Origin: Lates calcarifer
Lineage: Eukaryota; Chordata; Actinopteri; Centropomidae
Reading direction: 5' to 3'
NCBI RefSeq assembly: GCF_001640805.2
Contig: NC_066855.1
Span: 16,524,236 to 16,588,235 of the forward strand
DNA: 64,000 nucleotides
The notes under the pieces are model-generated. The model ran no database searches, had not been told where the DNA came from, and was given only the letters and a program-made list of their open reading frames with translations. Shown piece after piece: positions 1 through 13,400 of this stretch. Position 1 is the first letter of the stretch. Each line of letters opens with the position of its first letter. A program made the position numbers and the translations under genes.

Positions 1-180
1 ACCACACAATGAAATGCAATATTTATGCTACATACACTGCCCTTAAAACTAGGAAAATATGGAAAAATACAGTACTGTCAAGGTTACTAAAAGTAAAGTA
101 AGGATTTATCAGTTCATGCAAACCTGAGTCAGATCAGTATTTGCTGTGACCCCCCCAGTCACCTGTAAACCAGGTAGGTT

Positions 181-480
181 GTTCCAGCATCTTAAAGGAG
201 TTACCGCAGTTCTTCTATGGATTTAGTTTGTCTCAGTGTCTTCTGTCCCTTCATGTAACCCCAGGCTGACTGAATGAGGTTGAGATCAGGTCTCTGTGGG
301 TCAGACCATCTGCTGCAGGACTCCTTGTTCTTAACATCTGTTTATTAGAGTTCGTTGTCCAGCTGAGGAATAAGCTGGGACCAATCAGACGCCTCTGTGC
401 TCTTCTTGTGTGATGGATAAGAATCTAAACATGTAAAGAGCCTAAAATTTTTGCACTGTACTGCACATTAAAGCAAAAAT
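181..480. repeat. Diverged interspersed repeat in srcin1 intron
   Basis: The word GAATGAGGTTGAGATCAGG and the end TTTTTGCACTGTACTGCAC have the form of widespread fish repeats (compare GTTGAGGTCAGAGCTC at 60563). No terminal repeats could be paired. Bases 1-821 otherwise hold only intron sequence. Confidence 0.4.
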
Positions 481-821
481 ATTCATTCCACAAACACTTC
501 TGCTGCTCACTTCTGCTTTACTTAGATGTGTAAATTACAGCTAAGCAACACAACATTTGTCAGGGATGGTGGAAACTGGTGATAATTCATGTCATGAAAT
601 CTCAATTTACTTCTCTCTGCTCTTAATCATTTAGGGAATAGTGAGAGAGTGCTTTCAGACACATTTGCACACAAACACACACAGCAGAGAATACATTCAG
701 CAGCACAGCAGCAAACAGCACATATATATTCCCAGCTTTTTCCCCACATATCAAGAGCTTCTCAGTAGCTAAGTCGATAGTGTGTTCTGGCTGTAAGTAC
801 TTTAACACTTGCCTCTTCCAG

Positions 822-862
822 GGAGAAGATTGAGTCAGCCAGTGACTGCTCAGGAACTGACA
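822..862 (+). CDS. srcin1: srcin1 exon (first visible, 41 nt)
   Basis: Acceptor CTCTTCCAG and perfect donor GTAAGT flank 41 nt. Read with one carried-in base it gives EKIESASDCSGTD and leaves one base, exactly the phase required by the exon at 3216. Called from splice signals and phase; I could not match it to a remembered family sequence. Confidence 0.5.
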
Positions 863-3800
863 GTAAGTGTTCACTACCAAAAAAAAAAAGAAAAAAAAAA
901 AAAAAAGAAAAAGACAAACTCTTTCCTATCACTGCCTGTCACTGCTCCCCACTGCTGCCTGTTTGATAGCCACATAAATTGGCTCTTCTTCCTCTCACAG
1001 AGCTGCCACTATTTCATTTTCTCTGCATAATTCTTAAAGTGCCTCATATGTGATCGTAATGGCTGACTCTGCGAGCTTCTTCATACTGTATGTGTGCCGG
1101 CTTCTGCTGCTGCTGTGTAACTGGTGCCCATGCTTCTTGTTTTAGCTGGACGAACTAAAAAAAAGACAGGTAGCTACTGTGTGTGTCCCCGAAGTGTCTG
1201 GTACCTGTTCCCTCGTCTGCCCCTCTGTGTTCTTCAGTCTTTATTTAGATCCCTATTAGCTTTCAAAAAGTGTGTGTGTGTGTGTGTCTGTGTTATCTTG
1301 AAGGATTTACCTCTCTCAGCTGGTGTCCTTCACTTCCCTCTTGTTTTCTGTCTTTTTCAGTAAGAAATAATTTGAGTTGCATTGAATAGGAGACAAAAAC
1401 ATGTTGTTTTTGTCAGTGTTTTCCTGTGAGTTATTGATGGGAGCCTGACATGTTGAATGTTTAGTGGGTATTTGAAAATTTATTGGCACGAATGCTGATG
1501 AAACTATGTGTTCTGAAAGTTTGATATGGGAAAAATTAATTGATTTCCTTTGATAAAGTGTTCAGTTTGAGCAGCTGTTTCTCACTGTGAAGTATCCAAG
1601 AGGAAGATTTAAATTAATGTTCTCTTGTTATCTGATTGTACATAAACATCAGAGAGTCTGATCTTGTATCAAATTGTAGATAAGCCTGGGAATTTTGAGT
1701 CTTTTGCATCTTAAAATTTTCTTTGGGGTAGTTCTGTTTGTAGAACGTTGAAGGATAATTCTGGTGTATTTCCCATAAACGTGGTTGTTGTGGCTCTATG
1801 AGTCATGATGACTTTGCATTTGCCACCTCCTTTTGTAGAGATATTGGGAAATGAAGACATGTGCAAAGCAACATATATCCAGACAATTGGCATGAACCTC
1901 CTACAGCTCTCCAAACACAAGACACAGATTTTAGCCACTAGGAACATCCATTATGCTAACTAAGGAATCTACATCCAGCTCAACTTGTTGGCTGACCAGC
2001 CTTTATAACACTGCTCTGAGATGTAACCTCTTTTTATTTCGGAATATATTTGTTGTTGTTGTTATTGTTTTTAACCTGGGGTTAATTAGCCAGCACAGTT
2101 GTGACCATTTCCACTCAGCTCCATTGTAATTTCAGCTCATAGTGAGTCCAGGAATATAACAAGATGCTAGTGTTTATTGTTGGTGGGACACACATACAGT
2201 CTTGTAATATCTCACTTTTACTTAAATTTCAGTAGACTTTCTCCAGTTGAATACCTGTTACCTTCAGCCCTTTTATCTTTTATCTCTCTCCTGTCAGATG
2301 CTTATCTGTCTGCCACAATGATGAAAGTGTATATTTTCAGTCAGTAATAGTTAGATTGACTCAAACTGTTATCTGTGAGTCGTCTTTGTTCTTGCAGTTA
2401 AAATCATAATGACTGCAGAGTTTCAGAAGCACTGCCCACTGTGCTCATCAGACGTTAAATCTGTCTTGAATTGTGGTCAAATATGGTGGAAAACCCCACA
2501 TCACCCTTCAGCTCCTCCTGATCAGAGCTCAAGGATACAATGCAGTTAGTTGGAAGTTGTCACCTTGTCTGTAAAAGTGTTTCATTTAGGTGTTTTAGAT
2601 GTTACTTTCAGCAAATGTGTTGGTGAAAGCGGCCTTAAAATGCAACTCTTTTAATAACACCATGTCTCTGTTATCGATTGTCTTCAGTTACTTTCCCTCT
2701 GTCTCGTTCTGCATGATGCGTGTGACTCAACACCCTAATTACTGTCAGAGCATAGCATTCATTGTCATTTCACAGGATTATCTAAGTTGGAAACAATCAT
2801 ACATGTGGGCTGTCTGGGGACTTTTCTATAATGAGATACATAGATAGATTTAGTGGAAATGCAGTTTTCCACAACTGACCCTATTTGTCCCCGAAGCCTT
2901 TCCATGTTGTTTATCATTGTTAAGTCTACGTAAGACTGTAATCTCCACCCTTGACCTGCAGCACAGATAGAACTTGTCCTAAATTGCTGCTGTCGCCAAA
3001 TCCTGGAGCCAAATTATTCTTCTACTGGATGGAGAGTCAAACCTTTTAGGGTTTTTCTCTCACATTTAATTTTCCCTCCGGCATTCATTCTAAACCTTCC
3101 ATCTGATACAAGTGTTTTGGGACAACTTCTATTGGTTCCATGTGCTCTCTAAAGGAACCCAGAACAAAGCTTGAAGAACTTTCCCAGAATTAAAACGATA
3201 CTTGTCGGTGTGCAGCTTTGACTCCATCCGCTCCCTTGGCCCTGATGCCACCTCCACCCTCGGGGGCCAACCAGCCTGTGACGGTGTCCCGTCTCCAGAT
3301 GCAACTCCACCTGCAGGGCCTGCAGCAGAACACCAACGCACTGCGCAAACAGCTGTCGCAGCTGCGCAACATGCAGGTGTGTGTAATTTGTTGGTGAATT
3401 AAGTTCTGGGTGAAAAGGATCTAAGACAGTATCTGAAACTGTGTCTGTGCATGTGTAGTTTATTAGTATGTATTCTCTGTTGTAAGCTAACGTACAGCAG
3501 TGTAATAAATCCAAAGGCAATGTTTAATTCTAGTTTTATGACTTAGTTTCTTCTACTGAGGTTAGCATGCTAACCAGGACATTGCCAAGGCAGAATCGTG
3601 TATGGCAGCTGGCTACTGTTGATGTCTGGTAAATGGATGAATTAAATTATAAATATGATATAAATGCAGCCATTTAGTTTTAGCTCAGTGGACCTAATAA
3701 ACTGACAACTTTGTGTATAAAAACAGTGTAAAATGTACGTGAAAATACCCATGTGACTCTGTGTCCCAGTTGGAGAACCAGGACTCAGTCCTGTCCCTGC

Positions 3801-4454
3801 TGAGGCAGACGGAGTCGGAGCTGAGCCTCATGATGCTAGACGCCATGCGCACTCAGGAGGACCCGCTCCAGAGGCAGCGCCTCCTAGTGGAGGAGGAGAG
3901 ACTCAAGTACCTCAACCAGGAGGAGCTGCTCATCCAGCAGCTGCAGTGAGTTCAGAGCACAATTGATTTATACAACAAGTACAGTAAATAGACAGTAATT
4001 AGTCTTGGTTGCCCTGGTGTAGAGGAAAACAAAGGGACAGTAGGACCCCACACACAGTGATGAGGACTGGGTATCGTTAGGGTTGATCAGCAAACATAAA
4101 TACACAGACTGGAGATGTAGATGTATCTGTCATCAGCTACATACTGTATGTAGCTTGCTACTCTTGTAATCTTGTTGACTTCTTCTTTGATCATATAGTT
4201 TTAATCATCATCAGTTTTTGTACAGCTGAACCGAGAAAGAAATTCCTCAAAGTGAGCTGACATTTAGTCCTGAGTGATATGAATCTTTGACCTGGTGCTC
4301 CACAGTGACCTGGAGAAATCAGTGGAGGAGCTGCAGAGGAACTCGTCTGTCAACCATGGCCTGGTGACAGAGCAGGACGTGGAACAGAAGAGTAAAGAGC
4401 TGAGGATGCTGGGAGAGACGCTCACTGAGCTCAAAAGTAAGTGTTTATGACCTC

Positions 4455-4487
<33 letters not shown>

Positions 4488-7400
4488 ATTGAGCAGTGTT
4501 TGCAGACACTTTGTAGCTTCCCCTCTGTTTCGGTGCTTTTACCCCACGAAGTCTTTTTGCTGCATGTATGATGGTATAAATCTGCACTGACATTATGGTC
4601 TATGTTTATAAATACCTAGGAAAACAGCATTAATTATTAAATCCACCCCAGGTGCAGTACAGTAGTTGTAGTCTCAGGTCATAGCTTAAGTGCTTGTATT
4701 GCAGAAATACTACGTGTATGTCAAATTTATGTTACACCCAGTAAGAGATGAATATTTATGAATCTTCTATGAGTTTAATTGATATTCATGAAGTTCTGGT
4801 TTTAGCCTCTTGTACTGCTGCTCTGACCTGTGTACTTCACTCCCTGTCTTGAATATTAATGGAGGATCCGAAAGCTCTGAGGGGCTTCATTATAATAATG
4901 TGTGGACTGACCACTCTTAGTTAGCATGTCCTGCTATAGCCTACAAATGCACAACTATGGGTTTGATTCAGTGTTTAAGTGGCAGGTTGCTGAGGCTCAG
5001 ATAGTGGCTGTGAATCGTCTACATATACACCCCCTGAAAAACACACTTTGTTTTTGTTGCTGCACGTCTAGCATGCCCTTCCCTCTCAATTGGCCGACCT
5101 CCATCAAATCCTCCTCGCTGAAGCCGTCTGGATATGACAGGAAAATCCACTGCCTTCAGATAGCTGCGACAGAAACAGCATCCTGTCTTCTCGTTATGTC
5201 TCCTTTCCTGTAATCCTCCTCAACCGCCTCCCTCCCCTTCCTCTTTACCTCCCCCACTCTCCGCCTTCATTCTTCCACACATCAACATCTTAACATGTCC
5301 CTCTGACAGGCCACTTTCTCTATTCATCCATCTGTCTTTTCCCTCCTGATCCCTTCTCTCTCTCTCTTTCTCTCTCCTATGCAGACCAGTTTCCCAGCCT
5401 GCAGAGTAAGATGAGGGTGGTGCTGAGGGTGGAGGTAGAGGCTGTTAAGTTCCTGAAAGAGGAGCCTCACCGCCTGGATGCCCTGCTGAAGCGCTGCAAC
5501 ACCATGACTGATGCGCTCAGCACGCTGCGCAGGTACACATATCAAACACTCCTCAGTTTGCTCTGATAAATCCATACTGTGTTATTAAACCAGGTCAGCT
5601 CAGAAAACACATTTTCTTCTCTTGTAGACTTTTTATTGTGATTTTCTGCTGCAAGATTGAACACTGCTTAATTATGCACTAATTATGTGTGTTGTTTAGG
5701 TTTTGCTAGTTTATCCTACACTTTTAGAAAAATACATGGTTTCTTATAATTCATTCATTTTATTTTGGTTTCACATTGAAATACATGTATTATTGCAAAA
5801 GAATACATACACAAACACAAACACAAACAAACACAATATACCCAGATATACTCAAAGCAACAAAATGTAATTTTTGCTGAGCAACTACAAGATGCAGTTA
5901 ATTCTGTTGGGCTCTGAGTCTGAGTAGTTAAGCTATTCTCATGTTGAGAAAACAAAACCTATCAATCTCCTGACTGGAGCTCTGACTGCATGATCCAACT
6001 CGCTGAACTGAAACACGGCTGAATGGTGCATATTACCCATGATAGCCCACTTCTAGGAGCAGGAGGTGCAGTCGCTGTAAAAAACATACCAAACTCTGTT
6101 TATAATACTTAATATTTTCAAATACTGTTTTTTAATGGCTGAACACTGGTTTTTAATGACAATTGGGAATTTCATTTGAACTTATTGGACCTGATTCCAG
6201 CAGTTTAAGCCGCCAACTATCGCGCAGTCAGAGGGAGATCGAACCTGCTCAGCTGCTTACCATCAAAATGATTTTGAAGCTGGTATTTTTAGGTAAAATA
6301 GTTGAATAATTCTGCTTAAAGTAAAGTAAGCACAAGCTTGTGCAGGAGAGGTAGGAAGCTAAAAGCTTACATGAACCTCAAGGTAAGACAAACGGAATTA
6401 GTGTGACTGAAATGAAAAACAGTTATATCATTTAAATTAGTCTTTCTTCCAGATCCACATGTTTAAACACTGCCTGAAAAGGGCTCTAATCATCCTTGCA
6501 AATAGATTCTAAGGATTCTAAGGATTCTAAGGATAAGTTTTAAGATTTAAGAGATTAAAAGCAGATAACTTAGTTCTTCCCTACTACATTCATCTTTTTC
6601 CTTTTATTTGACTGATGAGAAATGATTTCTGACATATAAACGCAGCATCAGACACTAAATAATTACCTGTTAAGTTCTGAAGGAGAAGGTACTGTCTGAA
6701 TACTGAGAGATACATCAGAGGGAGTTTACTGAGAGCAGACTGGAGAGCAGCACTTTCTGTTAGTAATGCTGATGCAGTTAATAGCAAGATGTTCTGGTCA
6801 GACTGAGTTCATCAGACAGCATCCCAGAGAGATGATTATTTCATCAAGGCATGTTGTTAACAAGGTTGTTGAAAATCCACTTCTACAGTATGTGGGCCTC
6901 TGTATGGGTTTCTAGTGCTGATATAGTACCTGAGTTTCAGTTTCTAATATGAAAAGTCCTTTGATTATTCAGTGTGACTTATATAAATCACTCAGTCTGT
7001 AATGGCAAAGGCAAAATTTGATTGAATGAACAAACTAATTGACCAAGGCAGCAGTATGCTAGCAGCTGCCGTGGTTTTCTCAGTAAAATTACTGTTTTTG
7101 TTAATGGAGTCTGGTAATATATAGCAATGTTTCTCTAATTAGTGTGTGCTCTAATAAGTAATGTTAATTTGACAGACTTGAATTTCTGTTGTAAATTGAC
7201 TGTATTTTATCTATTTCTCCTAGTCTCCAGATTGCTTTTCTAACACAGTATAGGACCTTCATGGTGTCCTGTGTGTATTGTAGTGTTTTGTATCCCTCCT
7301 ATATGTACAGACAAGTCACTGAGGGTGTGTGGAAGAGCCCCGAGGACCTCTCCGGCCAAGCACAGAAGAGAGCAGAGGACGTGAGTCGTGGCTCTGACCT

Positions 7401-10400
7401 GGATATCCTGAACAGCCCTCCTCTCAGCCTCACTGACCTGAGCACGAGCGCCGGCCTGGCCAACTGGATGCCTGTGTCCGCCGGCGACGCAGACACCTCA
7501 GGTCCCGAGCAGGACATCCAGCCTCCGATGTCCTTCAGAAACCGAGTTCTTGATGAGCTGCCGAGTCGACGTCCTGCCGACAAGTCTGTGTCAGCTGAAG
7601 TCAGACTGGTAATCAGCTGCTGATTATGGATCTAACACTCAATGCACATTAGTCAACACTATAAATATTTCAGTATTAGCCAGATGGCAAATATCCATTT
7701 ACATGTGAAACTGCATCTGAAGGTGCTTAAATTTGTCATTGAGACCCTGTGCACACACCTGCAGCAGTCTGTTTATAATTCCATTTGTCCATGTAATATT
7801 AGAAAACACACTGCATGAATGTGTCTCACTTATGCTTTCCAGCTTTGCCTGTTAGTCTTTTGCATGCTCCATCTTAACATTTGTCTATATCTGTATGTAT
7901 GTCAGGCGGCAGAGCGGGACTGGGAGGAGAAGCGTGCCAGCTTGACCCAGTTCAGCGCCCAGGACATCAATCGCTTGCTGGAAGAGACCCAGGCCGAGCT
8001 GATGAAGGCCATCCCGGACCTCGACTTCGCTGCCAGGCACATCAACAAGCCGGCAGTGCCTCCCAAGCCCCAGATCACCATCCCAATAACTTCCACCACA
8101 GCTACTTCTCCTGCAGCTGGGACCACCGGGACCACAGCCACCACAACAACAACAACCCCCACACCCAGCGGGGACCAGCAGCCTGGCAAAGTGCAGCTGG
8201 CTGCCCAGAAGCTGAACAGTATGGAGGGGGCCGGTTCACATCGAGGGTCAGGTGAGTCCGGGTAGAAAATTCTGCTCATTTAAATTGTGGAAAGAACAAG
8301 GTTTATGTTGCAGGGTTTCTTATGACACACATAGGCTCTGAGGTGTTGTCCTCTGTCTACAGTTGACCTCAATGTGGCCAGGTACCGCACAGAGAAACCC
8401 TCCAAGTCCCCGCCACCGCCTCCGCCGCGGCGAAGCTTCCCGTCAGCACACGGCCTCACCACCAACCGCACCGGAGAAGTCATAGTCACCACCAAGAATC
8501 TGAAGGTGAGGCTAAGTGGTCTAGGAAGGCGCCCAGTCTACTTTTAAATAAACTAGGTGGCTACTGATTTTCCATGCAAATATTCTGACTATGAATATAT
8601 GAGAAACATAGTAGTTAATCCTTTATTTATTATTATCTTTTATTTATAATTTACATACTGGAACTGAAAGTAAAGATCCTCCAAGCCGATCTACAGGCTC
8701 CAGATCAGGGCCAAACCAGCATTTTTTATTCTTAATGTAATCAAGGTTTTGGAAATGAAGCCCTGCTTGAATCTGTCAAAAATGCCACTGACTGGGTTTG
8801 TAGCTGTGAATGAATGAACCACAGAGCCACTAAATAGACACAGTATCTAGCAGTTTGAACACTTTACAGGTGAATCACACGTCTAAGGAGGTTGAAAGCT
8901 TCAATATTTTGTTAATGCTGAAGATAACACAGCTCCACCTTAAAATACAGTCTCAGTGAGCTTATATGTAGGGATTTCAGAGACATGCTTTATGAGACAC
9001 ATTGGATATTAACAAACCAGACACTTGTGTACAACAGACTGAGATTCCTGTTGGCTGGGGGGCAGTTTCAGGTTCGGTTCTCAGGTGAGAAGAAGCTACT
9101 GCTGTTCTAAAGCCTCCCTGATCCCTCTGTCTGTGCAGAAACTCGCAGAGTAAAAATTCACTTTTGTCTCCAGAATTCTTCAGGGCATTGCTTTAACAAG
9201 GTGCAGAAAACCTTCCACTGGGACCTCGGCCTGTTTTGATTGACAAAAAATCTAAAAGGAAGCACTTGACACTGTTCAGTTTATTCACAGAAAGGTTCAG
9301 TTTGAAGTGTGAAATGTGATTAATAACTGGCACCTTGTTCGAGGTCAAAAGTACACATTGAATATTCTCCTCACTAAAAAGAATTCTAGTACCTTTCCTT
9401 CTCTTTTCAAACCAGTATTTTCATTTCCTGAAAGAGTTTTAGTATTTATCTCAAATCCACACCACTCACTCCAACCTTAAATCCTGAAGTTGTGTGATCT
9501 CAAATATCTCTACACATCACTGTTAAACTAAGCTCTTCTTGTTTACTTCTGACTTGTCTGTCAACAACAAGTTGTCCATTGTTCCGTGGCTTAAACTGTC
9601 ACCTGGCCTCCAAAACAGATTCCAGTTTGATCCAGCATCTGTGGGACCTGCCTAATATTATGTATGTCCTCCTCATGTTGCCAGAATGGCTCTGACTTGT
9701 TGGGGCACGGACACAGGACCTCTTGGGATGTCCTGTGCTGCCTGGAACTCAGGCTCTTTGTTGTGTTCCTCAAGACATTTCTGAGTAGTTTTTATGATGT
9801 GGTGGGGGCACTGCCTGCTGGGGGAGGCCCCTGCTACTGGGGGGTATTGTTGCCAAGTACCATCCAGATGAATCCCAGGACCAAAGGTTTCCCAGCAGGA
9901 CATTACATTGTAAAGAGATGATCTATGTTATTCAGTTCATCTGTCAGTGGTTTTAATATTGTGGCTCATCTGTGTATATTATATGTATTACATGTATATA
10001 CTGCAATAATGTTTAAACTCTCACATATATAACCTCTAATGTAGTTACTAGCTGAGCTTCCTCATTAATTACATGAATTCAATTCAATTCAATTCACTTT
10101 TATTCATATAGCACCAAATCACAACAAAAGTCATCTCAAGGTACTTTTCATACAGAGCAGGTCTAGACCATACTTTACACAGAGAGACCCAACACTGCTT
10201 GGCCTCTGCTCTGTGATGTGGAGCCTGTTTTCACTGAGGCCTAACAAGCCTAACATTACATTTCATCAAACTTTCACAGTTTCTTTTGATGCAGGCTCCT
10301 CCACCACAGAGTGCTGTGGAAAACTCTGATAGTGCGTGAAAAGTAACAGTTTTGAAACAGTAAACACTGAAGCTTCTGTGATGTGCAAATTACATGTTTT

Positions 10401-13400
10401 GTGGCATAAACTACCAACACTTTTCCTTTTAGAACTCATTACACGTCAGCTTTGCTGTAACAAGTTAGTTTGAAGACGTTTTAATGTTTTTATTTTCCCC
10501 TTTAAGATGGAGGAAGATGGTGACCTGCCCAAAACTCTTGTGAAGCTGAGGCGGACGCCCTCTGACACCCCTCGACCCGCCTCCACCCCGCCTGTGATCG
10601 CAGCATCTGCCATTCAAGACGAGGATGATGAGGAGAAGATTATAGCCGAGCTGGAGGTGAGACCGTGTAGATAACTGATTTATTAGACATACAGAGGAGT
10701 ACAGTACACTGCTGATGTTTGTTTTCATGTGCCATGTCAGTGTGATAACATGTCTCTGCCACACTCTCATGGATCAAAGATATTTCAGAGAGCGCCTGTA
10801 AAAGATTGTAGTAAAGGGTACAGCATCCTTCCAAAGGCCACCTCCACCCCTCCATGCACCTTTGGCTCCTTGGGCAGAAAGGTAAATGTAAAACTCTCCA
10901 CAGCCCTCTGCCACGCCTGTGGACTGTGCTTCTGTTTCAACTCACTGCCAGTCTTTTCACTATCTCCTCTCCTTCTACTACTTTACTCGAGCCTTTATAA
11001 CAAACTACATGCACAAGTGTCAGCATCTCAATTCAGGCTACAGGTCAAAGTGAACAGGAAGAAGTCTGAGAACATTCAAAACTGATTTATTTTAATCACA
11101 GAAGTTTTACTTGTGTATAAACCTCTTGTACAGAACTCACCTGAATCCTTTGACACACATTCACTCATTCCACTGTTTAAATATCCTCCATTACAGTTCA
11201 GTAAGCCCCAGTTTACACCAGGTATTAATGTGTGATGTGTACTTGGGTAATGACCTGTCAACTTAGCTGAGATCCAGTCACCTTCAGATGTGCATTGTAA
11301 TCATAATGTGTTCGACATACATTTTCCCTTTTCCAAATACAGATTGTGTGTTAAAGTTAGGTAAAAGTGACGTATGTCAAACGTTTTTAAATCTGTCTTA
11401 AAACAATCCTCACATGTTCACAGTTAAATTGAACACACTGTTGGTTGCTCCTGTATGCTAGTCAAAACCAGAGAGATAGAATAGGAAATAGAATAGAAAT
11501 TACTACCTCAGATTGAATTGGCTGAACCTAATAAATTTTTGCACAAAAACAGGTCTGTGGATTTTATCCCTCATCTCTTATTGTACATTAAAATGGCTTG
11601 AAGCAGAGATCTCTTTGTGGGTCAGTATGGACAGGAAGACCAACACAATCACCAATAACCCTTTCAATGTGGACTTGTATAGACTTGAAACAATGTGAAT
11701 CTGTCCTTTAAATCACTGGTAATAGAGCATGTTTACGTAGCAGCTTTTATTTCTGTCATGCTGAATATTTGGCCTGTGACATGGTTTATTAGATATTTAT
11801 CAAAACTTAAATCTTAATCTTAGTGCCAATATTCTATGTATCTTCAATAATATATTAATGTATAAAAGTTCAAATAAATTGTCAATGAAAAGCAGAAGAA
11901 TAAATAATGAAATAAAGAATAAAATATATAATGTATTTATATTATTTTGGATGTGAGTGTGGTTGTAGATGCTGTGCTGAACTTCTCTTTCTAACCTTTT
12001 TAACAGCTCCTCTGCTCTGCTGACCTCCAGTTTTTTGCTCTCAACATGTGCATAATGATCTTTGCAGTGACTTTTGGTTTCATCCTCTCAGTTAACCAAT
12101 GCTGCACTAAAGCTGTGTAAACATACAACCTTGTAAGTGATGCTGTGATGCGCAGTGAGTCAGCACGGATTGAAGCAGATGATGTATTTAGGTTTTTTTC
12201 CTCGCAGACTGTGAACAGCGAGTGCTCCTCCTGACAGCTCCTGTGACACATTTAGCTGCGTAAAGAGGTCTTGTTTTTGTTGGAATTATCGCACAACGGC
12301 ACTAAGCAGGTAGCTGTCAAAATAAAGGACAGCGAGGGGGAGAGAGGCGGGAGGGTGGGTGAGGGTGGGGATTTCAGGTTCAGAGCTGCAGACAGAAATG
12401 TTTCTCTGAAAGAATCTATTTTCCACTTGCAGGTGTTTTAAATTCAGATCCTGCTTTTATTCACTTAAGACATTTAGGGCACTGTACTATCTTTAAAGTT
12501 GTTGCCAGGAGTGATTAATGTCAGCAGTCTCTTTCTAATATTGGTCATTAAAACAATATTTCCCCTTTGCCTGTGCACAATAAAAAAAATAGAGTCAGAG
12601 TATAAATTAAAATACAAAGTAACAAATGTGCAGACAGGGGCAAAAAGTCAAGAGACTCATCCTGTGGCTCTCTTCATGATATCACAGACGACAGTCGTCA
12701 AAGCTGATTCTCATACAGTCATATCTGCAAACCCCATTCCACAGAGCTGTCATGGATTAGAGCTGCAACCATCAGCCAGTTCATCAGTTATTTAACTGAC
12801 AGAACTATTTTAATAATCACTCACCTGTTACCTGAGACAAACTCCTCAGGTTTCAGCTTCTCCACTGTGAAGTTATTAAAACAAGACAGTTGAAGACATT
12901 AAACTAGAAGATTGATCGATAATGAAAGTAATGGTTAGCTGAGGCCCTGTTATTGATGGAAACTCAAAATAAAAACATGCTAATGAGGAATATCTTAACA
13001 CTGTTTTCAACCCAGTGAAAAATAAGTGGGGATCAAGGTCCAGACTGCAGGAAAATTCAGACAGAAGATAATGATGGTTTGGTTGTTTGATGGTTGTATG
13101 TCAGTTGTTTATGTTGGTAAACAAACTGAGATACTGAAATAATCATTACAGATGTTGTTCTTTGAGGCAAATCTCTGCAGCTGGGCTCCCAAATCTGGTG
13201 GAAATCCTGAAACCAAACAAGTTGAGTCTGTTAGAGCAGCAGATTAATGCCCATGGTATTCAGGTGTCCATATACATTTGGCCATGTAGTATCCATTTTT
13301 GGTGAGAATGCTGGTGTTTGAGCAGTTACACTGTAAAATAACTCAAATTCAAATGACACTTTTGTTGATACCTGCCCTCTCCTGGCTCCCACAGAACAGC

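Larger units (their letters stand above)
8506..10506 (+). other. srcin1 intron with interspersed repeats
   Basis: 2.0-kb intron; unique AT-rich sequence to about 9590, then two repeats listed separately. The small open frames here are repeat-derived or chance. Confidence 0.7.
10657..13394 (+). other. srcin1 last intron
   Basis: 2.7 kb. Contains the G-rich stretch at 12333-12370 and, at 13235-13291, the end of a Tc1-like short element. No additional exon was recognised. Confidence 0.65.

Noticed and set aside
9591..9921. Frames of 60-85 codons on both strands
   Set aside because: They lie inside an interspersed repeat and also occur in the inverted copy at 30040.
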